Assembly: GCF_025153455.1 (NCBI RefSeq)
Contig: NZ_JANZNT010000001.1
Span: 372,001 to 436,000, forward strand
Length of the DNA stretch: 64,000 nucleotides
Origin: Sphingomonas sp. BGYR3
GTDB lineage: Bacteria; Pseudomonadota; Alphaproteobacteria; Sphingomonadales; Sphingomonadaceae
Direction: 5' to 3'
The notes beneath the pieces were generated by a model. It ran no database searches and was not told the origin of the DNA. It saw only the letters and a program-made list of their open reading frames with translations. Shown in pieces: positions 1 through 8,931 of the stretch (position 1 is the first letter of the stretch; each line of letters begins with the position of its first letter). A program made the position numbers and the translations under genes.

Positions 1-32
1 AGGCCCGCGATTTGCCGTCCAGATGGAAACGC

Positions 33-419
33 TCAACCGGCGACGCGGCGTCGACCGTGTCGTTCGGCGTCCGCTGGACCGAGCAATTGTCCGATTTCGT
101 CAAGAAATGCCGCCCCTTCTTCGGTGCACGCCACGAAGATATTTCGCTTGTCGCTATCGTCGCGCTGGCGGCGCAGATAGCCGAGTGCCCCCAAGCGGTT
201 CAAGGCGCGTGTGATCACCGGTTTAGAGACGTTCAGATTCCGCGCAAGCCCGCGCACGGTATGCGGCCCTTCCTGAAGGTGGACGGTCATCAGCAACGCC
301 ATCTGCCGATTGGTCAGATCGGGATGGCCCGAACGGACATAACCGATCAGCGCGTTGCACCATTCGGCCAACCGGTCGGCGGTTGCGTTGGGTCGATCCT
401 GAAGCATCATTTCGGCCAT
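33..419 (-). CDS. MarR-family transcriptional regulator
   Basis: Small (about 128 aa) winged-helix DNA-binding protein. The central segment reads as a MarR helix-turn-helix: a 'TNRQMALLMTVHLQEGPHTV' helix pair, then 'LARNLNVSKPVITRALNRL' as recognition helix, then a 'RRQRDDSDKRN' wing. MarR proteins act as dimeric repressors that respond to small ligands; the target here is unknown. A TTG at 449 would extend the frame by ten residues, but the ATG at 419 gives a normal MarR N-terminus and is preferred. The gene lies alone at the window edge, divergent from secG, so its downstream partner is outside the window. Confidence 0.85.
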   Translation of the reverse strand: MAEMMLQDRPNATADRLAEWCNALIGYVRSGHPDLTNRQMALLMTVHLQEGPHTVRGLARNLNVSKPVITRALNRLGALGYLRRQRDDSDKRNIFVACTEEGAAFLDEIGQLLGPADAERHGRRRVAG

Positions 420-588
420 GTTCACACCATTACTGGCCCATCCGGGCAAAGAGATCGTTCCTGTAACGTCCCGTAACAGCCCGCGGTTCCCCGCAACCGC
501 AACGTGGGATCAGCCCCCCGGTTGATCGCCGCGCGCCGCTCGCCTATGTGCGCCACCTGCATCTCCTGACAGGACCGACTGATCCGCC

Positions 589-954
589 ATGTTGTTCACC
601 TTTCTTCTTGTCGTTCACGCGATCATCGCGGCCCTGCTTGTGACGGTCATCCTGATGCAGCGTTCGGAGGGCGGCGGCCTGACCACGGGCGGCAGCCCGT
701 CGGGCCTGATGTCGGCACGCGGCGCGGCGGATTTCCTGACGCGGTCCACCTCGATCCTGGCGGCGCTGTTCATCGGCATGGCGATCCTGCTGGCATTCCT
801 GGCCGCGTCGAAGGGCAATGATCGGGTGGATACCTCGCTGGCCCGCGATCCCGCGCCGGTCAGTGCGCCGGCGCCGACCAGCGGAGCGCCGGCTGTTGAC
901 GCGACTGGCAATGCCGCTGCGCCGGCCGGCGATTCGGTGCCCTTGCAGCAATAA
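589..954 (+). CDS. secG: Preprotein translocase subunit SecG
   Basis: SecG is the small membrane subunit of the SecYEG channel and assists SecA-driven export. The 121-aa product has two membrane segments (about residues 2-21 and 50-70) separated by the typical glycine-rich cytosolic loop 'LMQRSEGGGL...GGSPSGLM', followed by an Ala/Pro-rich hydrophilic tail that is common and variable in alphaproteobacteria. It precedes pyrG in the same direction with about 110 bp between them, and a hairpin plus T-run lies in that gap. Confidence 0.95.
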   Translation: MLFTFLLVVHAIIAALLVTVILMQRSEGGGLTTGGSPSGLMSARGAADFLTRSTSILAALFIGMAILLAFLAASKGNDRVDTSLARDPAPVSAPAPTSGAPAVDATGNAAAPAGDSVPLQQ

Positions 955-968
955 TCGTTCGACAGGCC

Positions 969-1001
969 GGTGCCCGCAGCGGGCGCCGCCGTGTTTTTTT
1001 T
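969..1001 (+). terminator. Possible terminator/attenuator between secG and pyrG
   Basis: An 8-bp stem (969-976 pairing with 980-987, one G-T pair, 3-nt loop) is followed six bases later by a run of eight T (994-1001). The spacing between stem and T-run is longer than ideal, so this may be a partial terminator separating secG from pyrG. Confidence 0.4.
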
Positions 1002-1062
1002 CGCATCGTCCGGATTCGGGCGCTTGCCCTTGTTCGTTCCAAAGGATTAGGCGTTACCTCCC

Positions 1063-2694
<1,632 letters not shown>

Positions 2695-2728
2695 TCGGTC
2701 CCTTGCACCATCGGACGTAAAGAAGGGC

Positions 2729-2749
2729 GCCCGAACCACTGGTTCGGGC
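2729..2749. terminator. Bidirectional hairpin between pyrG and hsp20
   Basis: A perfect 9-bp inverted repeat (2729-2737 with 2741-2749, loop ACT) lies between the convergent ends of pyrG and hsp20. On the minus strand it is followed by a pyrimidine-rich CCTTCTTT stretch; on the plus strand there is no T-run. It probably ends one or both transcripts. Confidence 0.5.
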
Positions 2750-2795
2750 ACCCCCTCGCTGCGTCGAAAAGGGAGCAAACGCAGCGATCGCTGGA

Positions 2796-3260
2796 TCAGT
2801 CGGCGTGCTCAATGGCGGGCGTAGTCGACGCCGTGCTGCCGCCGATGGCGATCTTGCGCGGCTTCATCGCCTCCGGCACCTCGCGCACCAGATCGATGGT
2901 CAACAGGCCGTCCGACAGGTCGGCATTCTTCACCTGAACGAAATCGGCAAGTTCGAAGCGGCGCTCAAAATTGCGATTGGCAATGCCGAGGTGCAGGAAC
3001 GCCCGCTCCTTGTCCCCATCGCCATCCCCCTTACGTCCGCTGACGAGCAGCAGGTTCTGCTGGGCAGTGATATCGATCTCGTCGGCCTTGAACCCGGCGA
3101 CGGCGATCGTGATGCGATAGTGATTGTCCTCGATCCGTTCGAGGTTGAAGGGCGGATAATTCTCTGTTTGGGCCTGTCGTGCGCTTGCTTCGAGCATGTC
3201 GAACAGGCGGTCGAATCCGATGGCCGAACGGCGAAACGGGGTAAAATCGATCTGACGCAT
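2796..3260 (-). CDS. Small heat-shock protein (Hsp20/alpha-crystallin, IbpA-like)
   Basis: ATP-independent holdase that binds unfolding proteins in heat stress and passes them to DnaK/ClpB. The 154-aa product begins 'MRQIDFTPFRRSAIGFDRLF', the IbpA-class start, then 'YPPFNLERIEDNHYRITIAV' opening the alpha-crystallin domain, an 'FERRFELADFVQV' strand and the C-terminal I-x-I-type 'RKIAIGG'. The frame continues upstream, but the ATG at 3260 is preceded by GGAGGA at good distance and matches family starts. The leader resembles a ROSE RNA thermometer and there is a sigma-32-like promoter further up, so heat control at both transcription and translation is likely. Confidence 0.93.
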   Translation of the reverse strand: MRQIDFTPFRRSAIGFDRLFDMLEASARQAQTENYPPFNLERIEDNHYRITIAVAGFKADEIDITAQQNLLLVSGRKGDGDGDKERAFLHLGIANRNFERRFELADFVQVKNADLSDGLLTIDLVREVPEAMKPRKIAIGGSTASTTPAIEHAD

Positions 3261-3350
3261 CTGGTAATCCTCCAATGAGCAATTCACGTCATCTGGCGCC
3301 CGAACCATTCGCAGCGCCGGTGTGATCGGGTCCGAAAGGCACCCGTCACG
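3261..3350 (-). promoter_or_regulatory. ROSE-like RNA thermometer in the hsp20 leader
   Basis: The roughly 90-nt leader ends, just before the ATG, with TTGCTCATTGGAGGATT (3282 down to 3266). This closely resembles the final hairpin block of ROSE elements in alphaproteobacterial hsp20 leaders, where a TTGCTC-type strand pairs with the GGAGGA ribosome-binding site at low temperature. Several GC-rich segments upstream could form the accessory stems. The sequence match is seen; the thermosensing role is inferred from the family. Confidence 0.7.
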
Positions 3351-3356
3351 TGGTAC

Positions 3357-3385
3357 AGATGGGAATTGACGGGCCGTTTTCAACC
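3357..3385 (-). promoter_or_regulatory. Candidate sigma-32 heat-shock promoter of hsp20
   Basis: Read on the minus strand, GGTTGAAA (3385-3378) and CCCATCT (3363-3357) are separated by 14 nt, close to the sigma-32 consensus CTTGAA - spacer - CCCCAT. The predicted start of transcription near 3350 gives a leader of about 90 nt, the right size for the ROSE-like element. Confidence 0.6.
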
Positions 3386-3533
3386 ATCGCAAAACCACCG
3401 GAAAACAGACGGTTGGCGTACTGTTTTGGCGGGGGAGAAAGCCAGGCTTGGGCAATCCTGCAAACTTCCTTTCTTCCTAAACCAGACTACCCCGATAGGA
3501 GAAAGGGTGTAACAGTCATTTTGCGGGGTAATC

Positions 3534-6053
3534 ATGTCCGTTCTGTCTCTATCGCTTGCCCTGTTGGGGAGCACTGCGATCAGTGCGCCGTCTGATCCGG
3601 TTCGGGTTCCGGTCATCACCGTCGCGCCGCAGCCCGCAGCAGAGGATGGCGAACCCGATCCGGCGGCCGATCAGGACGCGATCGTGGTCACCGCACGGCG
3701 TCGTTCGGAAAATGTGCAGGATATCCCGGTTGCGGTATCCGTGCTTTCGGATGAGACGCTGACCGCGCAGGGCGCGTACAATATCCAGAAGCTGACCCAG
3801 CTTCAGCCGACCCTGCAATTCTATTCGCAGAACCCGCGCAACACCTTCATCAACATCCGCGGGATCGGCGCGCCGTTCGGCCTGACCAATGACGGGTTCG
3901 AACAGGGCGTCGGCATCTATATCGACGACGTCTATTACAACCGGATCGCATCGGCGACGCTGGATTTCGTTGACATCGAACAGATCGAGACGCTGCGCGG
4001 GCCACAGGGCACGCTGTACGGCAAGAACACGACTTCGGGTGCGATCAACATCACGACGGCTGCGCCCACCTTTGACCTGACGGGCAGGGCAGAGGTTTCG
4101 TTCGGCAATTACAATTTCAAGCAGGGCAAGGCGTCGATTTCCGGCCCGCTGTCGGACAAGCTGGCCGCGCGGATCAGCGTTGCGACCACCAGCCGCCAGG
4201 GCACCATTCAGAATATTGCGACCAATCAGGATATTCAGTCGATCGACAATATCGGGTTTCGCGGATCGCTGTTGTGGAAACCGACGGACGATCTGCGCGT
4301 GACCTTTTCCGGCGACTGGAATCTGCAGGATCCCGTCTGCTGCGCGCTGCCGTTCTTCAGCTATGGGCCGACCCAGCGAGCCGCCAACCGGCAGCTTCCG
4401 GCGCTGCTGACCTATTTCCCCGGTTATCCGCTGGCCAGCTATCCGCTGCCGAACGTCAATCCCTATGACCGGACCACCGATGTGGACGCGGAGCTAACCG
4501 CCCGGAACGAGCATGGCGGCCTGTCGGCGCGTGCGATCTGGGATCTGGACGATGCCAACACGCTGACGTCGATTACCGCGTGGCGTTACTGGGATTGGGG
4601 CCCGGCCAACGACCGCGATTACACCGGCCTGCCTGTTTATACCAAGGTGAACAACCCGACCAAGCAGGACCAGTTTTCGCAGGAATTCCGGTTCAACCAT
4701 AATGGTCAGGGCTATAACTACGTCATCGGCCTGTTCGCCTTTCACCAGAAAATCCGGACGAGCGGCATTCAGCAGGCCGGTCCGGCCGCGAGCAAGTGGC
4801 TGCTGAACCCCACCAGCGCGCTGTCGAACAATCCGGCCGTGCTGAACAACCTGCTCGCCATCAACGACATCCGGCTGGACAACACCAGCCTGGCGCTGTT
4901 CGGCAAGCTGAATTGGGAAGTGACCGACCGGTTCGTCGTGTCGCCCGGCATCCGGGTCAATTACGACAAGAAACAGGGCCTGTACGATTCGGTCGTCACC
5001 GGCAATGCGTCCGACGGAACGCGGCAGATCGTCTCTCCGGTACCCGGTTCGCCCTATTACACCGACCCATGGATCGCCGCTGCTCGCGGCATTCAGGCAT
5101 CGCAGTTCTTTGAACCGGAATTCAGCGCGTGGAACCTCTCCTACGACCTGAACCTGCGCTATGAGCTGGCCGACGACATCAACGCCTATGCCACCTATGC
5201 GCGGTCGTTCAAGACGGGCGGCATCAACCTGAACGGTGTGCCGGCGGACGCCAACGGGGCGCCGATCGAATCCGTGTTCACGATCAAGCCGGAAAAGGTC
5301 GATCATTTCGAAATCGGCCTGAAAACCCAGTTCCTTGACCGTAAGGTCACGTTCAACGTCACCGGCTTCTGGACCGAGATCAAGGATTTCCAGGCCAGTG
5401 TCAGCAATGGTCAGCTGGGCACCGTGCGCGGCTACCTGGCCAATGCCGACCGGGTCCGGTCCCGCGGCGTGGAGGCCGACCTGTCGGTGCGGCCGAGCGA
5501 GCGGCTGAATGCCTATGTCAGCCTTGCCTATACCGACGCCACCTTCACCAGCTTTTGCGACGCACCGCCGCCGCCGGAACTGGCCGGCGGCAGCAGCACG
5601 GGCATCGTCGTCACGGGTCGCTGCACCTATACCGGCGCGATCGGTGCGCCGGGCGTGGCGGGGGCTGTCAGCCCGCCCTTTGTCGACATTTCGGGATCGA
5701 CGCTGCCCGGCGTATCGAAATGGGCGGCATCATGGGGCGCGGAGTATAACCTGCCTGCCAAGCTGTTCGGCACGGATGGGCAATTCTACCTCGGCTATGA
5801 TGGCAGTGGGCGTTCCAGCTGGTCGTCCAATCCCTCGCCATCGATCTACACCAATGTCGATGGCTATTCGCTGCACAACTTCCGGCTTGGCTACCGGGCG
5901 GACGAATTCAACCTGTTCGGTTGGGTCCGTAACGCCTTCGACCGGAATTACGTCGACTTCCTGCTGGCCGGCACGGGCGGCAATACCGGTCTGATCGCGG
6001 GGCAGATCGGCGATCCGCAGACCTATGGCCTGACCCTGTCCAAATCCTTCTGA
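3534..6053 (+). CDS. TonB-dependent receptor
   Basis: Outer-membrane beta-barrel importer powered by TonB-ExbBD. The 839-aa protein has a short hydrophobic export signal (about residues 1-18), a linker, then the plug domain: 'IVVTARRRSENVQDIPVAVS' (a TonB-box-like start), 'RGIGAPFG', and the typical 'LRGPQGTLYGKNTTSGAINI'. A barrel of some 600 residues follows and the chain ends in the aromatic 'LTLSKSF' used for outer-membrane assembly. The FecA/CirA-like class is clear but the substrate cannot be read from sequence. It stands alone, divergent from hsp20, and ends at a strong terminator. Confidence 0.93.
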   Translation: MSVLSLSLALLGSTAISAPSDPVRVPVITVAPQPAAEDGEPDPAADQDAIVVTARRRSENVQDIPVAVSVLSDETLTAQGAYNIQKLTQLQPTLQFYSQNPRNTFINIRGIGAPFGLTNDGFEQGVGIYIDDVYYNRIASATLDFVDIEQIETLRGPQGTLYGKNTTSGAINITTAAPTFDLTGRAEVSFGNYNFKQGKASISGPLSDKLAARISVATTSRQGTIQNIATNQDIQSIDNIGFRGSLLWKPTDDLRVTFSGDWNLQDPVCCALPFFSYGPTQRAANRQLPALLTYFPGYPLASYPLPNVNPYDRTTDVDAELTARNEHGGLSARAIWDLDDANTLTSITAWRYWDWGPANDRDYTGLPVYTKVNNPTKQDQFSQEFRFNHNGQGYNYVIGLFAFHQKIRTSGIQQAGPAASKWLLNPTSALSNNPAVLNNLLAINDIRLDNTSLALFGKLNWEVTDRFVVSPGIRVNYDKKQGLYDSVVTGNASDGTRQIVSPVPGSPYYTDPWIAAARGIQASQFFEPEFSAWNLSYDLNLRYELADDINAYATYARSFKTGGINLNGVPADANGAPIESVFTIKPEKVDHFEIGLKTQFLDRKVTFNVTGFWTEIKDFQASVSNGQLGTVRGYLANADRVRSRGVEADLSVRPSERLNAYVSLAYTDATFTSFCDAPPPPELAGGSSTGIVVTGRCTYTGAIGAPGVAGAVSPPFVDISGSTLPGVSKWAASWGAEYNLPAKLFGTDGQFYLGYDGSGRSSWSSNPSPSIYTNVDGYSLHNFRLGYRADEFNLFGWVRNAFDRNYVDFLLAGTGGNTGLIAGQIGDPQTYGLTLSKSF

Positions 6054-6068
6054 CCTGCTGCGACCCTT

Positions 6069-6100
6069 GGGGCAGAGCCGGTGGTTCTGCCCCATTTTTT
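6069..6100 (+). terminator. Rho-independent terminator of the TonB-dependent receptor gene
   Basis: GGGGCAGA (6069-6076) pairs perfectly with TCTGCCCC (6086-6093), followed by ATTTTTT. It lies 16 bp after the stop codon of the receptor gene. Confidence 0.88.
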
Positions 6101-6134
6101 ATTCAGGCTGAAACGCAGCGGCGGGATGTTCCCG

Positions 6135-6320
6135 GAAAAGACAAACGCCCGGGCCGTTTCCGACCCGGGCGCCTGCGTGACGAATGCTCGTCAGCCCCCT
6201 TTGTTCAGCTCTACGCCCGCACACCTGTCCCCAGATCAGGCGGGGCGATCGAGCCTCCCCGAACCACGGCCGTTGCTGCCTGTGTTTCGTAAGGGCGTCC
6301 TATCGCCAAAGCCGGTCCTT
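6135..6320 (-). ncRNA. Candidate small RNA with intrinsic terminator
   Basis: On the minus strand, CGCCCGGG (6171-6164) and its perfect complement (6153-6146) form an 8-bp stem followed by TTTGTCTTTTC (6145-6135), a clear terminator. Both flanking protein genes run on the plus strand, and no minus-strand gene lies between this point and lolC at 6461. A minus-strand transcript ending here must therefore start inside 6180-6460, and no convincing protein is encoded there. Just upstream is a second small hairpin, GACGAGCATTCGTC. I do not recognise a known RNA family (no SRP, 6S or tmRNA signature). The 5' end given is approximate. Confidence 0.45.
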
Positions 6321-6460
6321 GTCAGCGCCGTACAGGCCGCAGTCAGCATAATGACGTCACCCTGTGATGAATCGGCAACACGGTGATTGCGCCTGTCCGG
6401 TGCGGTGACTAAGCCAATGGCGGACCGACCCATGCCCTGTTTCAAGGAACTGCTCACCCC

Positions 6461-7711
6461 ATGATCCTGTCGCGGTACGAGCGAATGATCGCCCGGCGAT
6501 ATCTGATGCCTGGCCGGGGCGAGGCGTTCATCTTTCTTGTCGCCGGGATCAGCCTGGCCGCGGTCATGCTGGGCGTTGCCGCGCTGGTCGTGGTGATGAG
6601 CGTGATGAACGGGTTCCGCGCGGAACTGTTCGACAAGATCGTCGGCCTGAACGGTCACGCCGTGGTGCAGGGGTATAATGGCCGCCTGCCCGACTGGCGG
6701 GAAATTGTCGGGGAGGCGCGGGCGACGCCGGGCATCACCTCTGCAACCCCGCTGATCGAGCAGCCATTGATGGCAAGCTATTCCGGCCGGGTGGAGGGCG
6801 TGCTGGTCCGCGGAATGCAGATTTCCGATATCCGGTCCAACCCCACGATCCGCGATAGTGTGCTTCAGGGCAACCTGAATGCCCTGACGCCGGACCAGTC
6901 GACGGTCGCCATCGGATCGCGGCTTGCCCAGTCGCTGGGCGCCACCGTGGGGAGCGAGATTTCGCTGATCAGTCCGCAGGGGCCGACGACGCCTTTCGGC
7001 ACCGTGCCCCGCATCGTCAGCTATCGCGTCGTCGCCATTTTCGAGGTTGGCCTGTACGATTACGACAAGGCGTTCGTCGTCATGCCGATGCAGGATGCCC
7101 AGACGCTGCTGCTGATGGGCGATTCGGTCGGCATGATCGAGATGGAGAGCGTCGATGCCGACCGGATCGGTTCGATCATCGCGCCGCTGGCCAAATCGGT
7201 CGGCGACCGGGCGCAGATCGTCGACTGGCGGATGCTCAATTCCTCGCTGTTCGAGGCGTTATCGATCGACCGCGTCGTCAGCTTTACCGTGCTGTCGCTG
7301 ATCATCCTGGTGGCCGTGTTCAACATCCTGTCCTCGCTGATCATGCTGGTGCGGGCCAAGACGCGGGATATCGCGATCCTGCGCACCATGGGCGCGACGC
7401 GCAGCGGCCTTATCCGCATTTTCATGACGGTGGGCACGACCATCGGCACGCTGGGCATCCTTGCCGGATTGGCGCTGGGTTTCCTGTTCATCACCTTTCG
7501 CGAACAGGTCGTCATGTTCATCGGCCTGGTCACCGGGCTGGAGGTGTGGAACCCCGAAATGCGTTTTCTGACCGAATTGCCGGCCAAGACCGACCCGGCC
7601 GAAGTGATCGGCATCGTCGTCCTCGCCTTTATCCTGTGCGTGCTGGCGACGCTGTACCCGGCGTTGAAGGCGGCGAGCACCGACCCCGTTCAGGTGCTGC
7701 GTTATGAGTGA
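6461..7711 (+). CDS. lolC: Lipoprotein-releasing ABC transporter permease LolC/LolE
   Basis: Inner-membrane component of the Lol system, which extracts outer-membrane lipoproteins and hands them to LolA. The 416-aa protein has the family architecture: an N-terminal membrane helix (about residues 24-50), a large periplasmic MacB-type domain containing '[19 protein letters not shown]', then three C-terminal helices with the FtsX-type motif '[14 protein letters not shown]'. A single permease is present, as in many alphaproteobacteria, rather than separate LolC and LolE. The stop overlaps the lolD start by 8 bp, so the two are translated together. Confidence 0.95.
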   Translation: MILSRYERMIARRYLMPGRGEAFIFLVAGISLAAVMLGVAALVVVMSVMNGFRAELFDKIVGLNGHAVVQGYNGRLPDWREIVGEARATPGITSATPLIEQPLMASYSGRVEGVLVRGMQISDIRSNPTIRDSVLQGNLNALTPDQSTVAIGSRLAQSLGATVGSEISLISPQGPTTPFGTVPRIVSYRVVAIFEVGLYDYDKAFVVMPMQDAQTLLLMGDSVGMIEMESVDADRIGSIIAPLAKSVGDRAQIVDWRMLNSSLFEALSIDRVVSFTVLSLIILVAVFNILSSLIMLVRAKTRDIAILRTMGATRSGLIRIFMTVGTTIGTLGILAGLALGFLFITFREQVVMFIGLVTGLEVWNPEMRFLTELPAKTDPAEVIGIVVLAFILCVLATLYPALKAASTDPVQVLRYE

Positions 7712-8378
7712 AGCCGTTCTTCAGACCACACAGCTCAAGCGCACCTTTTCACAGGGCGGCGCGGAGATCGAAGTGCTGCGCGGCGTCGATCTGAGCATCG
7801 CGCCGGGCGAGATCGTGGCCCTCCTGGGGCCATCGGGATCGGGCAAATCGACGCTGCTGCAGGCGGTCGGACTGCTGGAGGGCGGGTTCGAAGGGTCGAT
7901 CCGCATTGCGGGGCAGGAGGTCGCAAGCCTGGATGCCCATGGCCGCACGATGGTGCGGCGTGACCGGCTGGGCTTCATCTATCAGTTCCACCACCTGCTG
8001 CCCGATTTCAACGCGACCGAGAATGTCGTGCTGCCCCAGTTGATTCACGGGACGAGCGATGCGGACGCGCGAACCCGGGCCGAGGCGCTGCTGACAACCC
8101 TTGGCCTTGGCCAGCGGCTGACCCACCGGCCAAGCCAGCTGTCGGGCGGCGAGCAGCAGCGCGTTGCCGTGGCGCGGGCGCTGGCCAACCGCCCGGCCCT
8201 GGTGCTGGCCGACGAGCCGACGGGCAACCTGGACGAGGCGACGGCGGATATCGTGCTGTCCGAGTTTCTGGCGCTGGTGCGGGGCGAAGGATCGTCGGCT
8301 CTCGTCGCCACGCATAACGAGCGGCTTGCGGCCCGCATGGACCGCGTCGTGCGCCTGCATGAAGGAGTGCTGCAATGA
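7704..8378 (+). CDS. lolD: Lipoprotein-releasing ABC transporter ATPase LolD
   Basis: ATPase that powers lipoprotein release by the adjoining LolC-type permease. All ABC signatures are present in 224 aa: Walker A 'GPSGSGKST' (about residue 43), Q-loop '[13 protein letters not shown]' (the LolD/MacB-type variant), signature '[15 protein letters not shown]' (about 147) and Walker B '[13 protein letters not shown]' (about 166), plus the switch His in 'ALVATHN'. It overlaps lolC by 8 bp upstream and the peroxidase gene by 4 bp (ATGA) downstream. Confidence 0.97.
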   Translation: MSEAVLQTTQLKRTFSQGGAEIEVLRGVDLSIAPGEIVALLGPSGSGKSTLLQAVGLLEGGFEGSIRIAGQEVASLDAHGRTMVRRDRLGFIYQFHHLLPDFNATENVVLPQLIHGTSDADARTRAEALLTTLGLGQRLTHRPSQLSGGEQQRVAVARALANRPALVLADEPTGNLDEATADIVLSEFLALVRGEGSSALVATHNERLAARMDRVVRLHEGVLQ

Positions 8379-8857
8379 CCGACCTGTTCACGCTGCCCAT
8401 CCGGCGGGCCGACGGCACCGAAACGACGCTGGCCGACCATCGCGGCAAGGTGTTGCTGATCGTGAATGTCGCGTCGAAATGCGGGTTCACGCCGCAGTAT
8501 AAGGGGTTGGAGGCGCTGTACCGCGATCTTCAGGACCGCGGTCTGGTCGTCCTCGGCTTTCCCTGCAATCAGTTCGGCGCGCAGGAGCCGGGCGATGCAG
8601 CGGAAATCGCCAGTTTCTGCAGCCTGACCTATGACGTCACCTTTCCCGTCTTTGCCAAGATCGATGTGAATGGCGATGATGCCGCACCGCTGTTTCGCCA
8701 CCTGAAGGCAGAGGCGCCGGGCGTGTTGGGCAGTCAGGCGATCAAGTGGAATTTTACCAAGTTCCTGGTGGATCGTGCTGGTAATGTTGTGGAACGCTAT
8801 GCGCCGACCACCGCGCCCGATGCGATCCGCGCCGATATCGAGCGGTTGCTGGGCTGA
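8375..8857 (+). CDS. Glutathione peroxidase family protein
   Basis: Thiol peroxidase of the GPx/BtuE family that reduces hydroperoxides with glutathione or thioredoxin. The 160-aa product has the peroxidatic Cys in '[19 protein letters not shown]', the Gln-containing '[13 protein letters not shown]' with a second Cys that may act in resolving, and the Trp/Asn motif '[10 protein letters not shown]'. These supply the Cys-Gln-Trp-Asn active site of non-selenium GPx enzymes. It overlaps lolD by ATGA, so it is probably expressed with the Lol genes, although no functional link is known. Confidence 0.95.
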   Translation: MTDLFTLPIRRADGTETTLADHRGKVLLIVNVASKCGFTPQYKGLEALYRDLQDRGLVVLGFPCNQFGAQEPGDAAEIASFCSLTYDVTFPVFAKIDVNGDDAAPLFRHLKAEAPGVLGSQAIKWNFTKFLVDRAGNVVERYAPTTAPDAIRADIERLLG

Positions 8858-8931
8858 ACCCTGCTGAACTTGGCTGTGGATAAGCCCGGCTGCGCCCTTT
8901 CGATCGGGGGCTGGGACGGGTAGAACGGGAC

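Noticed and set aside
6135..6320. Identification of the putative RNA as SRP, 6S or tmRNA
   Set aside because: The conserved SRP GGAAGCAGC-type loop, the tmRNA tRNA-like end and the 6S closing stem were looked for and not found.
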